Shown one piece after another: positions 34,052 through 43,741 of a stretch of 64,000 bases of DNA. Numbering within the stretch: position 1 is the first letter of the stretch; each line of letters begins with the position of its first letter. The stretch comes from Isoetes taiwanensis. Taxonomy: Eukaryota > Streptophyta > Lycopodiopsida > Isoetales > Isoetaceae. A program made the translations under genes and the position numbers. Under the pieces are notes generated by a model, which made no database searches, had not been told where the DNA came from, and worked only from the letters and a program-made list of their open reading frames with translations. The stretch lies in NCBI GenBank assembly GCA_021234155.1, contig JAJEKV010000067.1:3405279-3469278 (forward strand), written 5' to 3'.

Positions 34052-35512
34052 TTGGCCATTAGGGTTTCATTTTTCCTTCTTGTTCCAGCGCCTCCTTTCT
34101 CCTCCTCTGCGCCTTCATTCCTCATGACTTGCCCAACCCTGCAGCAGTGGTATGTCGACGGAGAACATTGGGACCCTGCGGTTTCCTTTGATCTTCTTCA
34201 CCCCTACCTACTCCAGCAGGTAGATCTTATCACCAACATGCAGGCCCACCCAGATTACTCTGCCTTCCTACAGTTTTACGAAGAGGAAGTTGTGCCTGCA
34301 TGCGTTGGTAATGATGACGATGAACAGTTTTACCTCGACTTCCACACCTTACACCAGATGCTAGGGGGTGATGATCATGCCCGTAACGTCATCAAGGGCA
34401 TCACACGGCGAGGGACTGATCTCCCTATTGCCACAATAGATCGGGAAACTTATTTTGAGGCCCGATTTGCACTGGCCATCATTATGGACCAGTATATAGA
34501 GGATGAGGAGATCCCTGCTGAGCATTCTTCTACACCTCTACCTCCTGATCCAGAGGATGACGAAATCGTCAATGAGCAAGATTTTGTGAGGTGGAAGGAG
34601 CTTGCTACAGAAGCTCCTGTCAGCCGACAGAAGGGCCTGAAGCCTGAAGGGTTAAACCTTCTCCCTACCGTACTCCTGAATGATCAAGAGTACCTCATCC
34701 TTGACGATATCATGTGGGCGTACCATGTTCTTACTGGGGTCCGCCGCAGAAAAGTAGAGGTTCTCTATGATCTGGCGGAATATTGCCAGGATGACTTCAT
34801 CGACTTCACCACACCGGTGGTGCAACCTACACAGGTAGAGGGCCTATTGGCATATCGGGCCGAGGAACTAGAGCCCGTTGAGACTCTTCTGTCACTTCGC
34901 CAGCACTTGCTAGCTGACGCCCCCCAACCTCCAGAAGAGCAATTTGTGGCCCCGACAGGGACTCTTCTTCGAGATCCGCCTCTGCGAATCACTATGGGCG
35001 TGGGGGATCAAGACGAGGAAGACCTTTGGGACACCAAGGTCAGCCTTAGGGATGAGAGGGAAGAAGAAGAAGAAGAGAAGCTCCCCATCGACTTGGAGAA
35101 GGAAGCTGAGACCTCCACCGACCCTCAAGTAAGAGCAATGGGCAACTCTGTAGCCCGATTCTTTCTCTCAGCTTTCCGCCAAGGAGAGGTGTTGTTCTTC
35201 TCCAAGAATTTAGGGCCGTCTTCCGAAGCTTCTTGGTGGGCGCTTCGAGCCATATCTACTTCAGCGGGCCATAAGAAGATTGGGTATCGCGTCACCACTA
35301 TTACACTGGTCCGTAGAGATTTGGCTATAGCGGCGTTGGGAGACGTGGCGGGCTGCACTAGCATGCGCCTCCTTGTGGCGGCACCTTTGGCTACCTGTCT
35401 GCCACCTGAGGCAGCAGCACAAGCCGCCCTCTCTGCTAGCCCCAGCGCCACTTTGATGCGTTATCGGCCGCCTCCTCAGCCAATGGATGAAGATGAGGGA
35501 CTCAGTTCCTAA
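34052..35512 (+). CDS. Extra ORF 2 of the chromovirus (486 codons, acidic, unknown)
   Basis: This long unbroken frame lies between the histone-like domain and gag. A more natural start may be ATG 34,124 (MTCPTLQQWYVDGEHWDPAV), because the first 24 residues are Pro/Ser-rich. The protein is acidic (VGNDDDEQFY, a run of Glu near residue 335, a DEDEG tail) and ends in a Pro/Ala-rich segment. No catalytic motif, zinc finger or membrane span is evident. I do not recognise the family. That it stays open while gag and pol are broken may be chance or recent age. Confidence 0.7.
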   Translation: MAIRVSFFLLVPAPPFSSSAPSFLMTCPTLQQWYVDGEHWDPAVSFDLLHPYLLQQVDLITNMQAHPDYSAFLQFYEEEVVPACVGNDDDEQFYLDFHTLHQMLGGDDHARNVIKGITRRGTDLPIATIDRETYFEARFALAIIMDQYIEDEEIPAEHSSTPLPPDPEDDEIVNEQDFVRWKELATEAPVSRQKGLKPEGLNLLPTVLLNDQEYLILDDIMWAYHVLTGVRRRKVEVLYDLAEYCQDDFIDFTTPVVQPTQVEGLLAYRAEELEPVETLLSLRQHLLADAPQPPEEQFVAPTGTLLRDPPLRITMGVGDQDEEDLWDTKVSLRDEREEEEEEKLPIDLEKEAETSTDPQVRAMGNSVARFFLSAFRQGEVLFFSKNLGPSSEASWWALRAISTSAGHKKIGYRVTTITLVRRDLAIAALGDVAGCTSMRLLVAAPLATCLPPEAAAQAALSASPSATLMRYRPPPQPMDEDEGLSS

Positions 35513-35706
35513 ATTATTGTGTTACAAATTTTGCCTTTGAAATCACTATTGTTAAAAATATGGATAATATTCCTAATATGATTTCTCTTTATTGTATTAG
35601 TCCAATACGTAATATTCCTAATATTGATTTCTCTTTGAATAAGTCTCTTCCATGACAAGTTATTAAGCCTTCTGGAATTGTTAGTATAAAATACTCATTC
35701 CGGCCT
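35513..35706. other. AT-rich spacer, possible intron
   Basis: T-rich sequence ending CTTTTGCAG just before the next frame, which resembles a plant splice acceptor. No matching donor was fixed with confidence. Confidence 0.35.
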
Positions 35707-36174
35707 TTTGCAGAAGAAACGCTGGCGGAGTATGAAGATAGGATAGCATCCGAAATAATGAGAGATGAACAGGGACCACCTGAACAGGACTATGGGGAAC
35801 GATACAATGAGTATCCTGAACGGGAATTTGACGATGAGATAGCGGAACTTAGGGTGCCGGAACAACCTTATGATCCTGACAAGGGGATGGAAATAGTTAC
35901 TCTTCTTCGAGAACGTGCTTACGATGACCTGAAATGGACTCTTTCCCGTACTTGGGATTATTGGAAGATGACCCCACATGAGGCTTTTGAGGATGCTAAT
36001 GATCATCTCTGGCAAATCTTCTACGCACTGCGAAGGCTCTTCAACCTTCTGATCATTAGCCCCACCTGGGATTACCAACCCGTTATTATCCAGGCTTGGG
36101 CACGTTACAAGCTCGTCAGAGCTGTGCGTGAGAGTGTGCGCTATGCCGTCATGTATCCCTACGCAAACCCTTAA
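35707..36174 (+). CDS. Extra ORF 3 of the chromovirus (unknown, charged)
   Basis: The frame is open from the possible acceptor at 35,706 and has an ATG at 35,758 (MRDEQGPPEQDYGERYNEYP). The first third is acidic. The rest is rich in Trp, Tyr and Arg (TWDYWKMTPHEAFEDANDHL) and probably helical. No known domain is recognised. It lies 250 bp before gag and is separated from it by another T-rich spacer ending TTTAATATAG. Confidence 0.6.
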   Translation, partial: FAEETLAEYEDRIASEIMRDEQGPPEQDYGERYNEYPEREFDDEIAELRVPEQPYDPDKGMEIVTLLRERAYDDLKWTLSRTWDYWKMTPHEAFEDANDHLWQIFYALRRLFNLLIISPTWDYQPVIIQAWARYKLVRAVRESVRYAVMYPYANP

Positions 36175-36423
36175 GCCGCATCTTCCAGTTTTGTGTATTC
36201 CTATGCATCGCTATGTCTAAGAAAAATGACCCGTATCAGGTCCATGTATGTATTATATAACTATAAGTCATAATTACTGTCGGTATCAAGCTCTTGAATG
36301 TAACCGTACTTCCCTCGTAATTAAAATTTTCCGTGATTTTTCATGTTCACTTTGTTCTCAACACGACTTGAAAATGGTCTTGTATGACACTTATTGTCAT
36401 TGTAAATCTTCTTATATTATTTC

Positions 36424-37089
36424 ATGTTTAATATAGACGGTCCACGCAACGCCGCTTGGCAGCCACCCTCAAATGGAAGTCGATTAACACCTGAACAAGA
36501 GTTGATGCTGATGAAGAGACAGTTAGGCGAGTTACAGGCCTACGTCTTGCATGCTAACCTACCACAGCATGTACATCAGGACGGACCGGAGTTACCTCCG
36601 TTGCCGCCTAGTCCACCTGCACAGCAGCCGTCCCCACCACGAACCAGCCCTGTACCCATGCGAAAGAAGTCCCACTCTAAACGACGACGGAGCTCTTCCA
36701 GGGACAGTGCCACCTCTTCGAAATCTGCCACTTCAGTGTCAACTGAATCATCTGCGTCATCTGGCGACCATAAAAAGCGCCGAGATAAGGAGTACCGCAA
36801 GACCGTTGATACGGCCATAACCAGCATATGGAAGAATAGAAAGTTGGCCCAGTTTGATGGCAAGTCTAGAGGGGGGTTAAATGCCGAATCCTGGTTAGAT
36901 GAGATGAAGGAATTCGGAAGGTCTTATGGCATGACAGAAAAAGATACCGGGAAGGTTGCCACCACAAACCTTACCGGAGCTGCCCGTATATGGTGGAAGG
37001 GCTATGCCCGAGCCAAACACTTGACAGAGCGATGCAACTTCGTGAAGTTTGCCAAAGCCTTCAAGTCGCATTATGTGCCCCGCACATAA
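36424..37089 (+). CDS. Gag (capsid-like) region, N-terminal part
   Basis: The protein starts with a Gln/Pro-rich leader and a basic Ser/Arg stretch (KKSHSKRRRSSSR). A retrotransposon gag block follows: IWKNRKLAQFDGKS, then AESWLDEMKEF and TGAARIWWKGYARAKHL. Those words, above all ARIWWKG, are typical of Ty3/gypsy capsid proteins. The frame closes at 37,087-37,089 although gag normally goes on for another 150-200 codons, so the gene is broken here. Confidence 0.88.
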   Translation: MFNIDGPRNAAWQPPSNGSRLTPEQELMLMKRQLGELQAYVLHANLPQHVHQDGPELPPLPPSPPAQQPSPPRTSPVPMRKKSHSKRRRSSSRDSATSSKSATSVSTESSASSGDHKKRRDKEYRKTVDTAITSIWKNRKLAQFDGKSRGGLNAESWLDEMKEFGRSYGMTEKDTGKVATTNLTGAARIWWKGYARAKHLTERCNFVKFAKAFKSHYVPRT

Positions 37090-37807
37090 ATGCCAACAGA
37101 TCCAAACTTTTTACAAAAGTTGGAGCGTAAAAGTATGTCCGCATAAGCATACACGGATGAATTTATGCTCTAAGGCTCAGATGTACCCGCATGAATGAAA
37201 AAGAGCAAAGGAAGGTTATATCGAGGGATTGGCACCTTCGATCAAACGAATGGTTAAAGCCATAGATCCCAAATCGCCAGCGAGGCCGAGGCTAAAGCAT
37301 TGAGTCTCGAGGAGGATACACCTGTGGCTCAAGATTCGCCACCCACTTCCTTACTCACGCCCACGCCATCCACACCGCATAAACCCCGCCTCCAAGCCCG
37401 GGGTTCTCAAAAAAGAAAGCACTTATGCTCGCCAGAGAAGAAAGTCGCTTTTAACACGCCGTAAAAGCGTAACAATGCCGGGTAAAGACGCTCGAACCTC
37501 TTACAAACCCATTCCTAAAGAGGCTGAGAGAACAAATGGGCAAGGCGACAAGGCATGCTACAGTGTATGAGGCCCGGGCACTTCATGCAAAATTGCCCAT
37601 ATGTTACCCGGGACGCCCAATTGGCCATGGCCGACCTCGGACTGGATGAGCTTTGAGGCAACGCTTACCTCACCGAGGAGGACGCCCCCGAGTACATTCA
37701 TGGTGCGCCTCATATCCTTGCAAAGAATAGAAACCGGGTAATGCCGAAAGTCACCTGCTGTCATTTCCACCATAGGCCAAGTAGATAGTAAGCCTTTTGT
37801 AATTCTT
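37090..37807 (+). pseudogene. Gag C-terminus, zinc knuckle and spacer (multiply frameshifted)
   Basis: No long frame survives. Near 37,557-37,605 one frame reads QCMRPGHFMQNCP, the second part of a CCHC zinc knuckle whose first Cys lies one frame away. Coding words before and after it are likewise scattered over frames. Sequence quality or decay has broken this part of gag. Confidence 0.7.
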
Positions 37808-38440
37808 ATGGATACGGGGAGTACCCATAATTTTGCTTCTCCTAGAATGGCCCAGGTCCTGCAATTGGAAACCCTAAGGTCACGACCGAGGCCTGTTACT
37901 TTAGCCAGTGGTAAGGTTAGGCATACTCATGGTCGTCGCATCAATCTTAAGATGCAGTTGCCAGGCGCACCCATTGCAATGGGCGCCGAGCTGATGGATA
38001 TTGGCAAATACGACCTCATTGTTGGAATGGAATTCTTGGCATCTGCAAAAGCCAACATAGACTGCGAGAAGAGAGAAGTTACCTTCAACGCGGCAAATGG
38101 AGCCCGCGTAACTATAAAAGGTGAACCATTCAATCCTATCCTGCAGTCTATGTCCATCCGACAGCTAGATAGAGCTATAAGCAAGCAAAAGTTCCTCTGC
38201 CTTATCAGACTTGCTTCCATTGAGTCAGGTCCTAAACAGAAGCAGGTAATTGATACCTTACCGGAGGGGATCGCCAACCTTATCCGACAATTTCGCGATC
38301 TCTTCCCAGATGAAATTCAGAAGCTTCCTCCTTTCAGAGGGGTAGAATGTGAGATAGCTTTAGAGCCAGGTACTAAGCCTACCAGCAAGGGCCCGCATCG
38401 CACGTATGAGTCTCCCAGAGTTGGCAGAGCTTAAGAAGCA
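37770..38440 (+). pseudogene. Aspartic protease domain
   Basis: The frame 37,808-38,434 starts MDTGSTHNF, the DTG(S/T) active-site signature of retroviral-type proteases. It goes on with VTLASG, LIVGMEFL and a flap-like region, then a linker to the reverse transcriptase (LFPDEIQKLPPFRGVE). Near 38,400 the frame is lost exactly where the reverse transcriptase frame begins, so protease and polymerase are separated by a one-step frameshift. Confidence 0.9.
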
Positions 38441-39230
38441 ACTTCAGGAGCTACTAAACCTAGGTTTTATTCGACCTAGCGTTTCGCCATTTGGCGCCCC
38501 TATTCTTTTTGTAAAGAAAAAGGACGGCTCCTTGAGAATGTGTATTGACTATCGGCAACTCAACAAGCATACCATCAAGAATCGCTATGCTTTGCCAAGG
38601 GCGGATGATCTAATGGACCAGTTGCAAGGGGCCAAGTATTTCTCAAAGATTGATCTTCGCTCAGGATACCATCAGATAAGAATTAAAGAGGAGGACATTC
38701 ATAAATCTGCTTTTCGCACTAGATATGGGCATTATGAGTTTACCGTTATGCCTTTCGGATTAACTAATGCCCCCGCAACCTTTATGCGGTTAATGAATGA
38801 TGTTTTCCGACAATACCTAGATGATTTTGTTGTCATTTTCTTTGACGACATTCTCATCTACAGTAAGACTCTTGAGGAGCATGAGAAACATCTTAAATTG
38901 GCTCTACAAAAGTTAAGACGTCATCAACTTTTTGCCAAGTTCTCTAAGTGCAAGTTTGCCACTCCAAAGGTTGATTATTTGGGTCATATTATCTCAGCAG
39001 AGGGAATTGCCACAGATCCTGCAAAGATAGAGGCTGTAAAGGAATGGCCTATTCCAGGAAATGTCTCCGAAGTCCGCAGTTTCTTGGGATTAGCAGGATA
39101 TTACCGGAAATTTGTAAAGGATTTTGCAAGGATTGCAGCCCCTCTTACAAATCTTACCAAGCATGAGAAGGTAAAGGATTGGATGGAGCACTGGAAGACT
39201 AAGGTTCAAGGAAGTTTCCAAGAGCTTTAA
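38406..39230 (+). pseudogene. Reverse transcriptase domain (Ty3/gypsy)
   Basis: The ordered motifs are [45 protein letters not shown] (motif A, Asp present), [20 protein letters not shown] (motif B) and FFDDILIYS (motif C, both Asp present). The thumb has [10 protein letters not shown] and [15 protein letters not shown]. The catalytic Asp residues are intact, but the frame is cut from protease upstream and RNase H downstream by frameshifts. Confidence 0.95.
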
Positions 39231-39564
39231 AGATGCCTTTAACCTCGGCACCCGCTCTCACGCTTGCTCGATCCTCGATAAGGATAAACTAGTGGCCACG
39301 ATGCCGCAGAAAATCGCCAATCGGCGGGTTCTAATGCAGGAGGGGAGGGTTATTGCTTATGATTCAAAGAAGATGAATGAGACAGAACAGCGATACCCTA
39401 CCCATGACCAGGAATTGCTGGCTGTAGTTCGCGCTTTGCGAATATGGAGACACTACCTCCTTGGTAGAAGATTCCAGTTGGACACGGATCACCAAAGTCT
39501 CCGATACTTAACCACCCAACCCAATCTCAACCTCCCAAGAGGAGAGATGGATGGAATTTCTTGA
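39231..39564 (+). pseudogene. RNase H domain
   Basis: The frame 39,292-39,564 contains GRVIAYDSKKMNETEQRYPT, HDQELLAVVRALRIWRHYL and LDTDHQSLRYL, the RNase H pattern of Ty3/gypsy pol. Its start (the DAS-like part) is damaged near 39,240-39,290. The end slips into the integrase frame at about 39,551. Confidence 0.9.
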
Positions 39565-41002
39565 AGAATATGATTTCGAGATCATGTATAAGCCTGGAAA
39601 GCACAATGTGGTTGCGGATGCATTATCACGCCATCCCTTGGTAACCCGAACCCATTGTAATGCGATTTCGACACTCACAAGTGAGTTTGGCAAACAGATA
39701 GAACAGACTTTGGCCACTGATCCTGAATTCTGTGACATTTGGAGTAGTCTCAATAAGGAGGCACGCACAGATAAAGAACGTGACGCTTTCCGGTCATATA
39801 AGAAAGAGGGCAATTTGTTGTATCACAAGGACAAGTTGTGTGTACCTGAGACTTCAGGAGTGCGTAAGTTAATCCTCCATGACACCCACAACAAATATAT
39901 AGCTGGACATGCGGGTTTTATGAAGACCTACTTTAAGATCCGCTCCAGTTATTTTTGGCCTTCGATGAAGAAGGACATTGCCAGGTACATCAAGCAGTGT
40001 CAGGTATGTCAGCAAACAAAGGCAGAACAGTTAAGGACTCCAGGAGAATTGCAACCTTTGGACGTGCCCAATGCTAAGTGGGAAGTAATAACCATGGATT
40101 TCATTGTGGGCCTTCCACGCACTCTCCGTGGATATGATGCGTTAATGGTAGTGGTCGACAAATTGTCGAAGATGGCTCATTTCTTGCCATGTCGTACCAC
40201 GGACCTGACCTTTTCGATCATCGCTCTGCTATTTGCAAAGGAGATCTTCAGGTTGCACGGGATGCCACGGGTCATTGTATCGGACAGAGATCCCAAATTT
40301 GTAAGTGCATTTTGGAAAGATTTCTTCACCACCATCCAAACAAAGCTTGCTATGAGTACAGCTTATCATCCTCAGACGGATGGTCAGACGGAGCGTACCA
40401 ATCGGATTATAGAGGATATGCTACGAAGTTATGTGTGGAGTAAGCAATCCCAATGGGCCGACTATATTTATCTCGTTGAGTTTGCATATAACAGTATGAA
40501 ACAGGAGTCTTCCAAAATGTCTCCTTTCATGATAAACTATGGTTATCAATGCCTTACTCCAGACACCTGGCATAACCCTGTTTCTAAAGTGGAGGTCTCT
40601 CAACAGCTCCTTTTGGAAATGCAAGCCCTAGTTGACGAAGTTCGTGGTTACTTGCTAGCCGCCCGTAGTCGTCGTAAAAGTGTAGCGATAAGTACCCCAA
40701 CCCCACGAGTCTTCCAAGTGGGCGAATCAGTTTGGCTTAAAATCAAAGTAAAACAAGCCAAGCTTAAGATTGGTAACTGCAAGAAGTTAGCACCCAGATG
40801 GGCGGGACCCTTCAAAATCACCGAGCGTATTGGAGAGCAGGCATATCGCTTGGATCTGCCGCCCCGCCTGAAGATCCACAAGGTCTTCCACGTGAGTCTT
40901 CTGAAACAAAGACACCCCCGATCCAGGGAGGTTTTGAAACCCCAACCTCCTCGAAATGACAGAGGAGCAGCTCGAGATAGTGCCCCCTCAAGCTCTCCTT
41001 GA
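39551..41002 (+). pseudogene. Integrase domain
   Basis: This 483-codon frame begins at the RNase H tail (GKHNVVADALSRH). An HHCC zinc-binding module follows (HDTHNKYIAGHAG, then CQVCQQTKAE). The catalytic core comes next: TMDFIVGLPRTLRGYDALMV, VSDRDPKFVSAFW and HPQTDGQTERTNR, giving the DDE triad. The C-terminal part has FQVGESVWL and LAPRWAGPFKI, then HKVFHVSLLK. The frame is intact through the core. A shift near 40,950 separates the chromodomain-like end. Confidence 0.95.
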
Positions 41003-41228
41003 CCGGGCTTATAAAACGTACTTCCTGAGGACTCAAAAGTTGCAATACTTGGTCAAGTGGAAGCACTTGCCGGTAGAGGATGCTACGTGGGTAATGGAAA
41101 CAGACCTTGAGAAGCACTATCCAGACTTTATGCACGACTCTCAAGGCCGCACCATCAACGATGCTATCAACCCCGCTCCCGGCGGTAAGCTTGAAGACTT
41201 GATTCGCCGAGAATGTGTACAGGGGTAG
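40956..41228 (+). pseudogene. Chromodomain-like C-terminal segment
   Basis: In the frame that follows the integrase, AYKTYFLRTQKLQYLVKWKH is followed by LPVEDATWVMETDLEKHYPD. The words YLVKWK, a-x-TW and E-x-D-L match the beta strands and aromatic Trp position of chromoviral chromodomains, which steer integration toward modified histones. The first cage aromatic cannot be placed with certainty. The stop is at 41,226-41,228. Confidence 0.85.
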
Positions 41229-41796
41229 ATGCATCGCAGTTAACAACCGTTACCGATGATGGGATCACCTTTGTGTTCCTTAGGACGTGGTGTACTGTCA
41301 AAGTGGACATGACCGCGAACTGCTTGTAAAGTATATAATTTCCGTAAGCCACAATGCATTGTAAACCATAGGCATCATAGGTTCCTTGTAGATAAATTTC
41401 CTTTTATTTTATTTTTTTAATATAGGGGGTGGACCCTTCAACCACAACCTAATTATTTTATCTATATAAACTGATATATTCACATGTGCAGGCCAGTGAG
41501 CGGTACGTCACCTGCCCATGTATAGAGGGTTGCTGATGGCCCAATTTTCCCAGTTTTCATGGTGTTACATGTACTTCCTTATTGTTACCCTGCTATTTCG
41601 TATTGGACTTCGGTCCTTGAACTTGTTGATTATGATAATCATGTGAGCTGCACTTCTGTGCTTAAACTGTTTTAAACTTTGAAGTTTTAATATATTATCT
41701 TCTGAATTAAGGAATTCCCTTCCGTCATAATGTCATTTACTACATTTGTATTTAACCTCAATGCTGAGGACAGCATTATTTCTAAGGAGGGGAGAA
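41229..41796. other. Chromovirus 3' non-coding region with polypurine tract
   Basis: No coding words follow the chromodomain stop. A purine-rich run AAGGAGGGGAGAA at 41,784-41,796 directly precedes the 3' LTR and is the expected plus-strand primer. Confidence 0.85.
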
Positions 41797-43428
41797 TGTG
41801 ACGTTCCAAGTATTTATACGGTATAAGTATAAATATGTTGACACGTCACCAAGGATACATACGCCACATGGGGTATGGGAACCTAGGTGGTTCACTTAAA
41901 AAGGATTAAATTAGCTATGCTAATTTAATTATTGACAATGATAACCTATAATTAAGGAACTAATATTTAAAAACCATAATTAAGCTAATTATGGTTTGGG
42001 AAGGCGCCACGTGGCCACCCTCGATTGGTTGGCATGATAATGCTAATTAGGGTCAATAGGGTGGATCACCACCCCCATATCAGCCACAACTCACCTTGAG
42101 CGTTGGAGGCGCCACCTTTGTGACTGTGAGCTAAAAGCCCACCTTGAGCAGCTTGGGCGCCACCCTACTTACACAAGCTATACACCCGCACCAAGGAGAT
42201 GGAGATTCCCAATGACAATGGATCAAGTCAAACACGTGGGTGCTAATGTAGTTATGAATTCTAGGATAGCCTCCTGTTGGGCACCCTGTGGGGGTTGTTG
42301 GTCTATTCTCTCCGGTTTACCTCGTAGGAACTAACCCTTGATTGTAAAGGTAGGTTCTCTATATATTTTCGATTATGGTTCTCCGCTTTGTAATGGATGG
42401 ATTGGTGGTTGTTAGTCTAGTGTTACCTCGAAATGGGGGATTAAGGGGGTAGAGACCTCCGAGGCTATTTATTGTAGTATGCTCCTAGATAGAGCCCTCA
42501 GATATCCCAATATTAAGGCCAGGCACAAGAGCCCACCGGGTCATAGATGCTATGGTACCGCTTAGCACCGATAAGGAACACAAAGCAGGTGAAGTGGTTG
42601 GCGGGTCCCGCATCAACATAAAAGGCTCCCCGGACTCCTATAGTGAGCTAGGCCCCGATAGCCGGCCACGAGGGCCTGCATGGGTCCGACACTCCCTGGT
42701 GGGAAGGTGTGACCCGTATGGGGCACCTTGCACTTTGAGTAGATTTAGGGCGCAGTAAGTTCGCACGGATGCGGGTCGCCGTGAAGCCGCACGTATTCTC
42801 TAGCTCGCCCATGGAACCACCGTGGATTCCGGAAGGGGACGCTTCCCCCGACCTCGCCTCATCTGGACGGGACTTCATGAACCCCGGAGTAGGCTCAGCA
42901 GGGTGATGCCTCAAGCCTACGTCTCCGGAAGGCTATAGCGACGCCATAGCGTGAATTGACCCATCTGCAAAGTGTGCACAGGAGGGGCGGATGGAGTGGA
43001 CAACCCTAGCCAATGTTCTATGCCAGCCAACGCCATGTCAAGATTCTGTCTGCTGATCTCTTTGAGGCCTAGCCGCCACCGATCCTCACCGAGTCTGAAC
43101 CGGGGTAGAACCATGGGTTTGGGGTGTTTTCTTAGGTTTAGATGCATATTCTTTGCCGTTGGTATTTGGATGGATATGCCACCCTTCGTGGTGGTTATTT
43201 ATATATGATTTATGCTATGTGCTAACCCTTGTATTCACGCTTCCGCGACGTAGGAACCCCACTGAAGGCGTGGGCCGAATGACCCCTTCGTGTCCTTCTT
43301 TCAGGCATCATATTATAGATGGCCCGAAATAGACGGAGGGCCCTGCTCATGGCGAGTTGGTCACCATGGGAGGGGAAAGTCCCCGTATGTATACGTCCGA
43401 GGGTCGTATATGTTCAGGGAGCGTCACA
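41797..43428 (+). repeat. 3' LTR (about 1,632 bp)
   Basis: Partner of 30,199-31,825, starting TGTGACGTTCC and ending GCGTCACA, followed by the target duplication TTGCC (43,429-43,433). Differences from the 5' LTR cluster between about 42,100 and 42,870 and near 43,050-43,300, mostly as small changes around CG, CTG and G/C runs. Confidence 0.96.
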
Positions 43429-43439
43429 TTGCCAGATTA

Positions 43440-43741
43440 CTAAACATGTCGAGAAGATCGCGATGGCGATCTTCCCGACAATTTCAGTAATACTTTTTGG
43501 ATATGAATACACAACTTTCGGATTATACCTGAAACCCTTCAGCACACATCTTTGGGGTTCTTCTCTCAATCTTTCCAACTAAACCTGCGCCAATGTCTAC
43601 TGCTTTTGTATAGATGCCTCCACCAATACGACCGAATAAAGCCAGAGACAAACCACCAAGGGCATAATCAATTATGGCCTCGTAAAGACCACTTAGTCTC
43701 CATTCTATCCCATTGTCCAATGAGATATCGCCATGTGGCAA
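43440..43741 (-). pseudogene. Vacuolar H+-pyrophosphatase fragment
   Basis: The minus strand reads [20 protein letters not shown], then [20 protein letters not shown] and GKIERRTP. This is the conserved substrate-binding stretch of plant H+-translocating pyrophosphatases ([20 protein letters not shown] type). The Asp in GADL is Gly here, and the frame ends within 20 residues, so it is a degenerate fragment. Intact enzymes hydrolyse pyrophosphate to pump protons into the vacuole or Golgi. The chromovirus sits immediately to its left. Confidence 0.85.

Larger units (their letters stand above)
30199..43428 (+). mobile_element. Full-length Ty3/gypsy chromovirus with extra ORFs and a histone H3 domain
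   Basis: The LTRs (30,199-31,825 and 41,797-43,428) begin TGTGACG and end CGTCACA. They are flanked by the 5-bp target duplication TTGCC (30,194-30,198 and 43,429-43,433). A methionine-tRNA primer-binding site follows the 5' LTR and a purine tract precedes the 3' LTR. The inner order is extra ORF, histone H3 domain, two further extra ORFs, gag, protease, reverse transcriptase, RNase H, integrase and a chromodomain-like end. That PR-RT-RH-IN order defines Ty3/gypsy, and the C-terminal chromodomain points to chromoviruses. At 13.2 kb it is long for a chromovirus; the surplus is the ~4 kb between primer site and gag. Pol and gag carry several frameshifts, so this copy is inactive as read. Confidence 0.96.
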
